From Adiantum capillus-veneris (taxonomy: Eukaryota; Streptophyta; Polypodiopsida; Polypodiales; Pteridaceae): DNA of 60,000 bases. Under the pieces are notes generated by a model. It was not told where the DNA came from. It made no database searches and was given only the letters and a program-made list of their open reading frames with translations. Positions within the stretch are counted from its first letter, which is position 1, and each line of letters starts with the position of its first letter. The stretch covers positions 136,846,108 through 136,906,107 of the forward strand of contig CM043955.1 in NCBI GenBank assembly GCA_014529385.2. Direction: 5' to 3'. The position numbers and the translations under genes were made by a program. Shown here piece after piece: positions 38,650 through 53,274 of the stretch.

Positions 38650-39915
38650 ATCATTCCATATAACTTCTACCTGGTAGCTCACCTCCTAATGAGCCTCCTT
38701 ATTGGGTCTCATCAACTAAACAAGAGGAGATTATGAGGCAAGTGAATGAGCTCGTGGAAAAAGAGATACTCATGCCTGGTTCATCTTCATTTTTTTCACC
38801 CCTTCTACTAGTACAAAATAAAGGTAGTACTTATAGAATATGTGTGGACTATCGAGTGCTTAGTTGGATAACCATAAAGAATAGATTTTTCTATTTTCAA
38901 GATAGAAGGTCTATTCAATAAGCTACAAGAGTCTACCTTTTTTAGTAGAATAGATCTGAAAAGTGGTTATCACCAAATAAGAATAGTGCCTAAAGATATC
39001 CATAAGACGGCCTTTCAAACAACTTTTGGCCTATATTTTCTTGGTACTTCCTTTGAGACATACCAATGCACTGGCTACCTTTAATTGAATGATGGAAAGG
39101 ATCTTCAGACTTCAAACTTCACAGGAGTGTTCTTTGATGACATTATTATATACTCGAAGAGTATTGAGGAACATAAGTGGAATCTTCAAATAATATTTCA
39201 CGTTTTGAGAGACAATAAGCTTTACATTAATCAAAAGAAAAGTGAATTTTCTTAAAAGAGATTCGGTATTTAGGTCATATTATCTCTCAAGCACGGATCC
39301 AAATGGACCCTGCAAAGTTGGAGGTAATAAAAGAATGGCCTATACAAACAAATCTACACAAATTATGAAGCTTTATAGAAATTTGTGCATACTATAGATG
39401 CTTCATAGAAAAATTCTCATTCATAGTAGGCCCACTATATGATTTGACTAAGAAGAATATTAAAATTGTATGGACTGCAAAAGAGAATGAAGCTTTTGAA
39501 AATTTAAAGGCAAAGTTTACCTCTCAACGCGTACTAATATTACCAAACGTTTCAAAGGCTTTTGAGGTCCAATGTGATGCTTGTGCACAATTCCTTGGAG
39601 TTTTTTTGCTTCACGAAGGGCATTCCATAGCATACAAAAGTAGGAAATTGGATGAACAAGAAAAGAATCTAGGCATATATGAAAAAGAGCTTTTAGCTAT
39701 CTTACATGCCTTAAATGCTTGGAAGCATTATCTCCTAGTCGCTCCATTTGTTTTGCACACAGACCATCAAAGTCTTAGATACTTTTTGACACAAACTAAA
39801 TTCAGTCATAAGCAAATGAAGTGGGAAAATATGCTCTCATAGTTTAATTTTCATACTACTCACATAGCAGGTGAGCACAACCAAGTGGCTGATGCACTTT
39901 CACGAGTGAATGTTG
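38650..39915 (+). pseudogene. Second gypsy element: reverse transcriptase and RNase H
   Basis: Reverse transcriptase fragments in several frames: QVNELVEKEILMPGSSSFFS and YRICVDYRVLSWITIKNRF (38733-38921), [19 protein letters not shown] (38940-39000), FFDDIIIYSKSIEEH (catalytic FDD, near 39130) and IRYLGHIISQARI. RNase H is the best preserved part (39444-39842): FEVQCDACAQFLGVFLLHE, EKELLAILHALNAWKHYL and HTDHQSLRYFLTQTKF. A stop at 39840-39842 precedes FHTTHIAGEHNQVADALSRV. The element is strongly decayed. Confidence 0.88.
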
Positions 39916-40074
39916 TATCAATAGCTACTCACAATGATCTATCCTCTATGATAGATGAGTACGCTATGAATCTAGACTTCAAAGATATAATATCAGCTAT
40001 TGCACTAGGGAAGAAAGAGGCACCATATAATGTGCAAGATGGTTATCTTCTCTATGGAAATAGGATCACCACTC

Positions 40075-41529
<1,455 letters not shown>

Positions 41530-41530
<1 letters not shown>

Positions 41531-42345
41531 CAAATTAAAAATCCTCTTAGGACATGCAAAGAAAGTGGCCATTCAAACTACTCTCAAGGGCATAGAGATG
41601 TACTTTTATAGGCCGACAATGAAGGAAGACAAAACGGATTATGTTGCCAAATGCATTGTATCTCAAAAGACGGATTATGATAAAGAGAAGCAGCATGGCT
41701 TGCTTCAGCCCTTGCCGATATGTGATTCCCCATGAGAAAGTATATCCATGGATTTCATCTTTGGATTACCCAAGTCCATACATGGGAACATAGGAATATG
41801 GACAATAGTAGACCGGTTTGCAAGCAAGCACATTTCATAACGATCAAAAAAAACTATTAAAACACACCATATGGCAACCCACTTAATCTCACATGTCTTT
41901 ATGTAACATGGCCTACCAACATCTATAGTATCTGATAGAGATCTAAGAATGCCTAGCAATTTTTTGAAAGGTATGCTCGAGAATTTGGGTACTAAGTTGA
42001 ATTTCTCCTCGGCTTAGTACCCACAAACGTATGGCCAAAGTGAGATAGAAAACTCAATCGTCATTAATTTACTTAAATCCTATGTTACAGAAGTAGATCA
42101 AAGAGATCAATGGGAAAAGTATTTACCCTTAGTAAGGATCCTTCGAGGTAATTGAAGGAAGACCCAAGCTCCCATTGATATTCAAGACACTTGCGAACAT
42201 ATTCGTTGCTAATAAGTATAGCAGAGATCTTTAAAAAAATTAGAAAGATCAAAGAAGCTATATCCATCACACAATAGAAGCAAAAGGCTGCTCTACTAAT
42301 AATCATAGACTAACCTTGACCTTCAAAGAAAATGATTGTGTTGGA
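41530..42345 (+). pseudogene. Second gypsy element: integrase remainder
   Basis: Zinc-finger end ATLKGIEMYF-like text reads here as TTLKGIEMYFYRPTMKEDK, with CIVSQK (one Cys lost to Ser). Then come SMDFIFGLPKS (first Asp), [10 protein letters not shown] (second Asp) and YPQTYGQSEIENS (Glu). Farther on, FEVIEGRPKLPLIFKT and LTFKENDCV mark the C-terminal part. Multiple stops and frameshifts. No 3' LTR is seen before the microsatellite at 42464. Confidence 0.85.
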
Positions 42346-42460
42346 AGAAAAGCTGGGGAGACCGATTGCTTAGATTATTCAGCACATGCTCACAAACATC
42401 ACCATCAACCTGTCCACCTCTTTTTCCAAATTCAAGCGCACACACACACATACACCTAGA

Positions 42461-43260
<800 letters not shown>

Positions 43261-44648
43261 TCAAAAGATAATGGTTATAAACCATGCCAGTGCGTGTAGT
43301 GGCGGTCTCTGATCAACTATTTTGTCAGGGATGAGTTTCTCTTCTTGGTCTACAAGTGAAGGTGGGTCTTCATAAATGTGGTGTGTAGGTAGGGGTCCTC
43401 TGAATGGGCGTAAAAGACTAATGTGAAATGCATTGTGAATGTGCCAATGTGCAGGTAGGTCTAAATGGAAAGAAACATCATTAATGATAGCTGAAATTTT
43501 AAAAAGTTCATAAAAACGAGGAGAAATCTTAACAAAGACATTGGTATCAACACTTTTGATCCTTCGTTTTTCAATGCGAAGTAAAACATGATCACCTTCT
43601 TTGAATTGGTGTGGCTTCCGGTGCTTGTTAGCATGCTTGGTGTAAAGTTCTTGTGAGTGTTTAATGGCAGAATGCACACTTGCATAAATATCATGAAAGT
43701 TAGTAGTGAAATCATCAACGGCAGGCACAACATTAGAAAGACGTAAAGCAGGAGTAGGAAGAGAGTGCCCATATCAACTTCAAATGGAGATTTACCCGTG
43801 GCAGTGTGAGTGGTGTTGTTGTATGCAAATTGTAGGATATGCAGGTAATCATCCCATTTCTTAGGTTGAGAAGAAACATAAGCCTTTAACAAATCAATAA
43901 TTGTGTGGTTGGTGACTTCGGTTTGACCATTAGATTCAGGATGAAATGCAGAAGTGAAGTCAAGTGTAGTGCCAAGATTTTCAAACATAGTAGTCCAAAA
44001 AGCACTACAAAATTTTGAATCTCAATCAGAAATAATGACTTTAGGTAAACCATGATGTGGGAAAAGAGTCTTAAGAAACAAACGGGCAGCTTGATGTGTT
44101 GTGAGTGTTTTCTTACAAGGAATGAAATACACTTGTTTAGAAAAACGGTCAATAATAGTCCAAATCATGTCATGCGTGTGCACTTTGAGTGGGAAACCAG
44201 TAACAAAATCCATTGAAATGTGTTCCCAAGGTCTATCAAGAATGGGAAGGGGATGTAAAAGTCCCAATTTCTTACCTGTAACTACTTTGATTTTTTGACA
44301 AATCAAACAAGTGGAAACATACTGTTTAATATCAATTCTCATAGTAGGCCAATAGAAATCAGGACAAAAAATTTGAAAAGTTGCAACAAATCCTCTATGT
44401 CCAGCATAGGGTGGTTTGTGCAATTCTTCAATAATTAATGTGCAGAAAGGTTTAGTCACACACAATTTTTGTTTGAAATAAAGGAAGTTTTCTTGAATAG
44501 TGTATTCGAGAAATGTGTGCACAAAATTATCAAGCATATGCAACCATGTGGTTTTGAAGTCATCATCATGTGCATAAGTGTCAAGCATAGTGTCAAATGA
44601 AGTTCCCGTAATGGTTGATAGATGATTAAGTGAGGGTCTTCTACTCAA
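43261..44648 (-). pseudogene. Third gypsy element (minus): integrase
   Basis: Frame 44648-44022: zinc module ELHKPPYAGHRGF with CLICQK, then SMDFVTGFPLK (first Asp) and LPKVIISD (second Asp). A TGA follows where SDRD would be expected, consistent with CGA to TGA. Frame 43988 onward: AFHPESNGQTEVTNH (Glu) and YNNTTHTATGKSPFEV. Frame 43728-43261: HQFKEGDHVLLRIEKRRI and HNAFHISLLRPFRG, followed by EEKLIPDKIVDQRPP, possibly the start of a chromodomain-like tail that is then lost. The lineage looks chromovirus-like. Confidence 0.88.
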
Positions 44649-44743
44649 ATCATCAGCTACAACGTTTTCTTTACCAGGTTGGTATTGAATGTTGGGTTGA
44701 AAACTTTGAATAAAATCAGACCACTTAATGTGTCTATCATCTA

Positions 44744-45800
44744 TTAAGGTTGAGTATTTGATACTTTGTTGACAGTTTTTATGATCAAATCAATACCCAT
44801 TACATAGTGTTTCCAAATTTTCAATGCATGTACCACAGCAGTCAACTCTTTATCATAAGTACTAAACTTTGTCTCAGATGGTTTGATTTCAAAAGCAATA
44901 GGATGGTTATCTTGCATAAGGACTACACTAATACCTTTTCCACTAGCATCAGTGACTACCACAAAGAATGGTTTTTCAAAATCAGGCAATTGCAATACAG
45001 GGGCATTAGTCAAAGCATGTGTAAGTGCATTAAATGAGCTTTCTTGTAAATCAATCCATTTGTAAGGTGTGTTTTTCTTCAACAGGAGAGTCAGATAATG
45101 TGACTTGTAATCAAAGTTACGAACAAATTTCCTATAATAGCTACAAAGACCAATAAAAGAACGTAGCTCATGCAAGTTTTTGGGTCTAGGCCATGACTGA
45201 ATGGCTTCAATTTTCTTGGGGTCTACATGTATTCCCTTTCCCGATACAATGTGTCCCAAATATTCAATTTCATATTGGAAAAATGAACTCTTTTCAGGAT
45301 TCAAATACAAGTGATTTTGTGCAAGCACATCAAATACACGTGTTAAGTGCTCTTTATGCTCTTCTTCAGATTTACTGAATACCAGAATGTCATCAAAAAA
45401 TACAATCACAAAATCTTGATGGGTGGTCAATGAAAATTCTATTCATCATGCGTGTGAATGTGGCTAGTGCATTTGTGAAACCAAATGGCATGACAAGAAA
45501 TTCATAGTGTCCAGTATGTGTTCTGAAAGCAGTTTTGTAGACATCATGTTCGAACATCTTGACTTGGTGATACCCTGATTTAAGGTCAACTTTGCTAAAA
45601 ATGTTTGCCCCTTTTAGTTTGTCTAAAAGATCATCCACTCTAGGAATAGCAAACCTATTCTTAATGGTGATCTTGTTTGAAGCCCTTTAGTCGATACACA
45701 TACGGAAGGTTCCATTTTTCTTCTTGACAAGAAGTACTGGAGCTCCGTATGGTGAACTACTAGGTCAGATTAGGCCTCGGTCAAGTAAATCAGTGATTTG
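44744..45800 (-). pseudogene. Third gypsy element (minus): reverse transcriptase and RNase H
   Basis: On the minus strand: PSSSPYGAPVLLVKKKNGTF, RMCID, a stop, then [20 protein letters not shown] and [20 protein letters not shown] (frame 45638-45393), then after a frameshift [18 protein letters not shown] (catalytic FDD; frame 45430-44744), EYLGHIVSGKG, FFVVVTDASGKGISVVLMQ (RNase H Asp) and YDKELTAVVHALKIWKHYV (Glu). A TGA near 45765 follows LLDRGLI where this family normally has Arg, again consistent with CGA to TGA. Confidence 0.92.
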
Positions 45801-46560
45801 AGTTTGTATCTCCTTTTGTGCGGTTGGATTTACACGATAAGGTGGTCTACAAGGAGATTCACTACCCGGTATAATGTCAATTTTATGGTCTTCTGGCCGC
45901 GAAGGTGGAATTGCAAGTGGCAGATCATGCATGAAACAATATTTAAATTGTGAGACAAATTCAATGTGTATAGAGTTACGTGAAGTTTTAGTTTCAACAG
46001 AAATTTGGTTTATCAACACTAGATATGTTTCCCCCTGTTTTCGAATTGCTCGTTTGGCTTGAGTGTGAGAGAGGAGTGGAAATTTTTGATGTGCTAGTGT
46101 TGCTTGGATGGAGAAATTTTCATTATTATGAGTGAGAGACATTGTACGTGTTTTATAATTAATCAACGGGTCAAACTCATGACGAAATGGCATTCCCAAA
46201 ATCATATCAAGACCATGCAATGGTGCTACTAGAAATTTTCGTGCTTGTATAAATTCACCAATGCAAAATTCAACAGTGACTTGGGTTTTACAATTAAAAT
46301 GTTGATTATTAAAAATAGTTTTAATCTTATGAGCTGATGAGATTTCAGAGAGAGAGAGAGAGTTGTTGTGCCAAGCATGTAGAAATGAAATCATGGCTAC
46401 TACCATCATCTAACAGAATGGTGACACTTTCACCCTTAACAGTGCCTTGCACTTTAAACAAAGTGTGAGGAGATATAAGAGTACCTGAAGATGGGTTGTC
46501 ATCATTATCATAATCAGGATCATATCCCTCACCGTAGTTAGCTTTCACCTCATTGTCATC
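45801..46560 (-). pseudogene. Third gypsy element (minus): protease
   Basis: Active-site loop SVTILLDDGSSHDFISTCLA at the end of frame 46743-46345 (Asp-Asp-Gly-Ser instead of the usual Asp-Ser-Gly-Ser), then a frameshift within an AG-rich run near 46350. The domain continues in frame 46409-45765 with GLDMILGMPFRHEFDPLINY, the C-terminal signature. The following IDIIPGSESPCRPPYRVNP leads into the reverse transcriptase. Confidence 0.85.
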
Positions 46561-47619
46561 GGGAGTAGCATCTTCGATGAGGTTAAGAGTAGCTCCGTTG
46601 GGGCGGTTGTTGTTGAAGAGTTTTTTACTTGAATTTCTGTTGACTCCATTGGAGTGGCCATTGGATTGACCATTGCCCTTAGCAGGACCATTTGGGCACT
46701 TATCTGCATAGTGACCATACTGAAAACATTTAAAACACTTCACCTTTTTGTTACCATTAGAATTTGGAGTAGGACGTTGGTTGAGAGAATTTTGGTTGCC
46801 TCGTTGCTACGTGTTTTTGTTGTTGTTGCTTGTATGAGGTTGAGCAGTTGTAGGAGAATTGTCAAATCTGCGTCTCTTGAAAAAGGTATGGCTTTGATGT
46901 TTGTTTCTGTCAAAGTTAGTAGAGAATGGAGGTCTCTTGTTACAGTTAGTGTTAGCAGTTTGATCAGTGTGAGAGGGTTGTCCACCTTTCTTCTTTTCTG
47001 CATTGAGAGCCAAATTAATAGCCTTTGACAAAGAATCTGGTTTGAACATATCTACCTCAGCACCAATTTGTAGTGCCAAGCCTGATATGTACTTACGCTT
47101 CAATTTCCTGCGACTAACATGTTCAATAGCTTGTAATTGAATTAAACAGTTCCAAAAACGATTAGTGTAACCCTATACATCTTTATTTCGACCTTGCCGA
47201 ATTAAATCCCATTGACGTCGTGCTTTAGCTTTGTATTGTGTGGGTAAAAATTGAGGTAAAAACACTCTTTTAAATGCATGCCAGGTACGCGGTCTTTTCC
47301 CATGCTCTTTGGTGGCGTTCCACCACAATGCAGCGCTGCTAGTGAGATGATTTGATGCACAATTTACCATTTCACACTCGGGGAAATCATGAAAATAGTC
47401 ATCTAGCTGACTAACCCATGCTAGAACCGTGCTAGCATCATTAGTGCCATCAAAATCCTTAGATGTGAAGGCTTTTCTGCTAATTTTGTTTTTCTTGGGT
47501 GCCAGTGCAGATTCGGTGCGTGCAAAATACAATAATTTATCTTCAAGTTCTTGCCTCCGCATGCGTTCATATGTGAGGGATTGTTGCAGATTTAAAAGCT
47601 GTTCAGGAAGGTGTGCCAT
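46561..47619 (-). pseudogene. Third gypsy element (minus): gag
   Basis: Starts at 47619 with MAHLPEQLLNLQQSLTYERM, a helical N-terminus. The gag core reads FDGTNDASTVLAWVSQLDDY and SSAALWWNATKEHGKRPRTW. A TAG in RNKDV*GYTN and another after NNNKNT break the frame. A CCHC zinc knuckle CFKCFQYGHYADKC lies near 46735-46694. The start Met matches the usual gag start of such elements, and upstream sequence is non-coding. Confidence 0.88.
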
Positions 47620-48852
<1,233 letters not shown>

Positions 48853-49735
48853 TGTCATGAATATTAGTTTCTAACCTTCTAAAAGTATTTTTCAGCTTAA
48901 ATTGGTCACTTAAGTCCAGGGAAAATAAAACGAGAACAAGTGAAATTGATTAAGTGCTAATGGACCAACCGGTCAAGGCTTGGGACCAAAAGGGAAAAGC
49001 CCATAAAAGATCAAGGGTAATTGCTAACTAATTATATAGTAGGTATAGGTCAAGGAAGGATAATTGTATTCCGAGAAGCCTTGATCAAAGGTACAGGACA
49101 AAGGAGATAACCAAACGCAATTATAGGAGTCTAAAAATGGAAAATTAATGTGCTAAGCTTAAGTCTATAGAATAACTCTTTCGAATCCAAATAGGAAGTT
49201 TGGGAAGCCTTAGAGTGAAATTCTAATTTGCCACAAAATGTCCGGTCTAAATTTAGCAGGTTTTGAGAGGCAGCTTGGCGACACCTCCAAAGCATTGTGC
49301 TAAGATTTTGCACAAAAGGTGAAAGTTTAAAATCCAAAAGGATGAGTTTTATTTTTGTCGAAGATTATCTTAATTTAGCAGGTCCTAAATTAGAAGGTAG
49401 ACTGTAGCCCCAGATCAGATTCATAAGCCTCCAAAGTTTGTGCAATGTCTTGCACCCGAGCTAATCAATTAAAAGGTAAGCTTATGATTTTTATTAAATG
49501 AAAGGAAAAGCTAAAGACTAAGGTTAGATCATCCCTTCCTCATTTAGTAATTTGAGTCTAGTTTTTTATTTCTAAGCTTGACTAAGCCACATGTCCAAGG
49601 TAGCACATGCTTGCTTTATGTGAACTTAAATAAGTGTATGTGAGTGTGTAACTATTTCCACTTGCCAAGATGAGTCCCAACAAGAAGGCAATAGGACACA
49701 AGTGTTGGGCATGCTTGAGTTGCTTGAGATTCTTT
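48853..49735 (+). mobile_element. LTR of the second family, copy 2
   Basis: Starts TGTCATGAATATTAG straight after a polypurine tract, so it is a 3' LTR. It matches 23826-24650 in the same orientation through TTAAGTCCAGG, AATGGACCAACC, GGTTAGATCATCCCTTCCTC and TTGGGCATGCTTGAGTTGC. About 90 bp near 49160-49260 are absent from copy 1. Similarity stops near 49735, where the LTR seems truncated before its TATA region. Confidence 0.7.
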
Positions 49736-50205
49736 GACCACATCAATGAATGTACATTGTAATCTTCCAACCCATTAATCCTTTGTGTCATGCTCCCAAG
49801 TTTCAACAAGAAATACAACAACGGTTTTTCTTGTTAGTTCATTTGTGTCAACCCCCGTATTCCATGGGTATCCATTGCAATTTCAAAAGCATACTTTCAG
49901 TTGTAACTCGCTCATATGTCGCGCATTCATATTTCCTCTAGGGACTTGCCTCCTCCTTAGGCATGTTTTTTTCATGAGAGATCTCCTTGTTTTTCTTATT
50001 CCTATTCTTATATGCCTTGCGAAGTTTTTTTTTTTGTTTAATAGTGAGATCTTCACATACAAAACATTTTGTATCTCTCAAATAAATCCACCTATTATCA
50101 AGGATAATCTTTTGTTTGGTCTACTCCGGGATGGTGCATAGAATTGGCTGTTCTCCCGAGGGAGGAGCGCCTTGCTTACCCACTCTATGTGCTTCGTAAA
50201 CCATG
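49736..50205. other. Stretch without a supported gene
   Basis: AT-rich DNA with short overlapping frames (49785-50141) that resemble nothing known to me. Confidence 0.45.
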
Positions 50206-50210
50206 ATTCC

Positions 50211-50706
50211 TCACATGTCAAAGTAAGTTTTGAACAAACCTTTGATAAAAATGGAAAGAGAAGGAGGTGCTAACTTCGCTTTGAAAATTCCACGAATAAC
50301 AATGTTCTTGAAACGTCGCTCCCGTTCCTTCAACTCATCTACATCCAGATTTTCAACATTGTTTGTTTGAGCCATATCTTGCATGAGAGAGGAATTGGGA
50401 ACCACATTGCTACCACATACATTATCCACGAACTTGTTTGTGCATGCATTTTTCATATCGAGTACATCACGGCTCATGGTGTCAAATTTATCCTCTTTCA
50501 ATACATGATCATACTCCATTTTGATGGTGCACTCCTTCAAAGAATTCAAGCCCACAAGAGAGCATTTACATTCTTTGGCTTCCTCTTCAAGTTGCATCAA
50601 ACGTGTTGTTTGCATCTCAAGTGTCCTCTTGAGATACTCATTCTCAACAACAAGAACCCTTAGCGTGCCACTTTCAATTGCAAGTGCTTGTAAGTCTTTA
50701 CCTTAG
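50211..50706 (-). pseudogene. Coiled-coil protein fragment, possibly LINE ORF1-like
   Basis: The minus frame 50615-50211 (134 codons), extended upstream by VVENEYLKRTLE-like sequence, encodes heptad-rich helices (MQTTRLMQLEEEAKEC). It then has ELKERERRFKNIVIRGIFKA, resembling the region of LINE-1-type ORF1 proteins after the coiled coil (RExRxxNxIIxG). The assignment is tentative. No RNA-binding CCHC motif is visible. Confidence 0.3.
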
Positions 50707-51093
50707 TTGTTTACGGTCCCTTGCAACAATATCAAGTATACCATAATTATGGTTTTCGATGTCTTTTGGTTGTGTTGCTATCTCCATATTGAAAACATTT
50801 TGAATTATTTTCTACAATGTTTGTGAATCTTATTGACGAAAAAGAACCCTTGCAAGTGCCGAAAGACATTGTATGTAAAATAAGAGACGAGAGTCAACTC
50901 CGTGAACCTATTAGCTTCAAAAATGCTATTGCAAAGAACCTTCCATTACTCAAAAACTTTCTAGTTTGACATCAATGCGTAGAGGTCATTGTGCTCTTTG
51001 ATTGAGGCTATAGATCACTCAAATCGGAGCTCAGATAAAGAAGTTTGATCAAAAGAGTGAACTATTGTTTAGTAGGTCAAAAACGGCTACACT

Positions 51094-51129
<36 letters not shown>

Positions 51130-51366
51130 GGGGGGGGGGAGGGAGGGGTAGAGAGATGGATTGAGAGAGCATGAGAGAGAGGAGGAGAGGGAGAGCGTAA
51201 GCAACAAAGAAAGGGATTGAGAGAGCATGAAGAGGGAGAGAGAGAGAGAGAGAGAGAGTAGCGAGATGGAGCAAGAGAGAGTAGCTAGATGGAGCAAGAG
51301 AGAGATAGAGATAGAGGAAGTGGTATGCAGTGGAATAGAGAAAGAGAGAGAGAACAAGAGATAAAG

Positions 51367-51431
<65 letters not shown>
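51094..51431. repeat. Compound low-complexity block (AG)n, G-run, (TA)n, (AG)n
   Basis: 51094-51120 is AG, 51119-51139 a G homopolymer of about 20, 51140-51360 a purine-rich GAGAGA-type block, 51365-51404 TA and 51405-51431 AG. The purine asymmetry over more than 250 bp is striking. Confidence 0.95.
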
Positions 51432-51859
51432 TGTGTTTATGTGCGTTAGTTTAATTGTGTCTTTGTTTGGTGTTTATACAGTCTTTTTAGAAAAGGTTTT
51501 AAATGGCACCTACAAAGGAACTTGGTGTTGGAGCTTTTGTCGAGTTCATCTACAACAAAGAAGCACTCAAACAAGGATAGATTGAGAAGTGTCAAAGTTA
51601 TCATACTTGCACGATGGCAAAAATGATCCCCTTCTTCATGTTTCTTTGGACATGGATAATGACATCTTGAAAAAAACAAAAAATAGCATCATTAAATGCC
51701 TGGCCAAAAAATGATCTATTAGAGTTTCCAACCTTTGAAACTTAGTTCAATTTTAAATTGACATTAAAACTATAGAGCTTCAAACATCCATCTATTGATT
51801 TACAGTGAATTTCAAAGACGGCCAAAAAAGGGGATAAACAATCAACAATATCCCAACAT

Positions 51860-52660
51860 CTAGTGTGTCAGTTCCTCAAAAAACACATGCATGCAGTGTG
51901 CCCACACCACCAAGTGCAACTAAAGTTGCACTTACCAGGGCTCCAAAAGGCAAGGCAAAAGTGCTTGAGAGTATAACCTCTAAAATTGTCACCAAGTGGA
52001 GGATTCTAGAGATGAAATTGATGACAAGGAGATGGAAGCATACATCTCGATCAGAGCTACTACAGGCGGAGATTTTCCAATAAACAAAGAGGTTATTCTT
52101 CATCAAGGCATGTTATTAGAATATCTCAAAATTCTAAAGGTATTTAATTTTACATTTGAGAAGCTAGATATCTGTAGTCATTCTTCTAAAAATTGAGTTA
52201 CTGAATTATGCAATGAGAAACACTATCACCATGGGTTTCACTATGTCGATTTTGACGTGGTTGGAAAAAAAGAGAGGCTAGTCAGTTGGGATCCCCAACA
52301 ATTGAAATCCTTGGCAGACACATTCTTACTCAAAGGATATTATGAGCCAAAGGGTTCATTTATTTGTTCGTTGGATGCACCAGGGTATCCATCCATCGAC
52401 GTCAATAATAAAATCGTTCAATATTGGGAACCATTATAGCAAGACATAAATGATGGCAATATTGGAAACCATTGTGGCAATATTGGAAACCATTATGGCA
52501 AGACATAAATGATGAGTTTGAAGGAGACATTAAGAAAACTTGTTGGGCGGATTTATCTGGAAAGATGTTATACATATGGGACAAAAACCATCCATTGGCC
52601 GCTTGGACGGGGGTCCTAAAAGATAGTAGAGTTCTTTGTTTCTTAATACCTTACCAATAG
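51860..52660 (+). pseudogene. Unrecognised gene relic with a WDxNHPLAAW motif
   Basis: A connected set of frames (51996-52196, 52257-52439, 52472-52660) reads like one decayed protein: DEIDDKEMEAYISIRATTGG, YHHGFHYVDFDVVGKKERLV, WDPQQLKSLADTFLLKGYYE, WADLSGKMLYIWDKNHPLAA, WTGVLKD. The last motif recalls the GNHR-type loops of nucleic-acid-linked proteins, but I do not recognise the family. A short tandem duplication at 52419-52515 interrupts it. The LINE endonuclease fragment follows 260 bp downstream, but no link is shown. Confidence 0.4.
52419..52515 (+). repeat. Short partial tandem duplication
   Basis: CAATATTGG(G/A)AACCATT starts at 52419, 52457 and 52478. The outer copies also share AGCAAGACATAAATGATG-type text, so units of 38 and 21 bp alternate. 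The duplication shifts the reading frame of the surrounding relic. Confidence 0.85.
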
Positions 52661-52923
52661 CATGTCAGTACAACCCAGTAAGCATGTTTGCATCTTTTCA
52701 TTCTCAGTTTGTAGCTTATGAGAGAAACATTAATCTCCACCCCAATGTTCGAGCGGAGTTTCACAGCAGTGGACTCATCAAATGTGTTGAATATGATCAG
52801 TAATGTGATGTGCATAAACAAGTACGCCACAATGTGTTCAATTATTTAATATGTTATAGCAGCATCCTCTTTCTATGCATCAATGTAATTTTGACTTTAT
52901 CTCTGTCATCCATGTAATCGTAG

Positions 52924-53274
52924 ATGAACGACACGGATTTTATTGCTACATCATACACAAGCATGTTGTGGATGGTGCATGCAATAATAACATCAAAAAG
53001 AGCACCCATTTTTGTAGGCGGTTACTACATTCCTCATTATGATTCCTCCTTTTATGCTTGCATGGATAGAGATCAACAATTTGTTGATTTAGAGGAGGAC
53101 ATTGCATGTTTTAAAGGCAAAGATGATGCTATTTTCTTTGGGGATATGAATGCTCGCACCAAAACATTGCAACATGATACTCAACAATTTGATATGTCAT
53201 ACATTTCAAGGGATTTGGAGGAAGTTCACTTGTATGGCCATACTTCAATGGATGAGAAAGAGCCGGATCACTAG
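52924..53274 (+). pseudogene. LINE endonuclease fragment
   Basis: A 116-codon frame with features of the apurinic-type endonuclease of non-LTR retrotransposons: FVGGYYIPHYDSSFYACMDR, then FVDLEEDIACFKGKDDAIFF and GDMNARTKTLQ, the catalytic GDxNAR loop. The first domain motifs (near the N-terminus of the endonuclease) and the reverse transcriptase are not found nearby, so the copy is truncated at both ends. In a complete element this enzyme nicks target DNA to prime reverse transcription. Confidence 0.75.
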
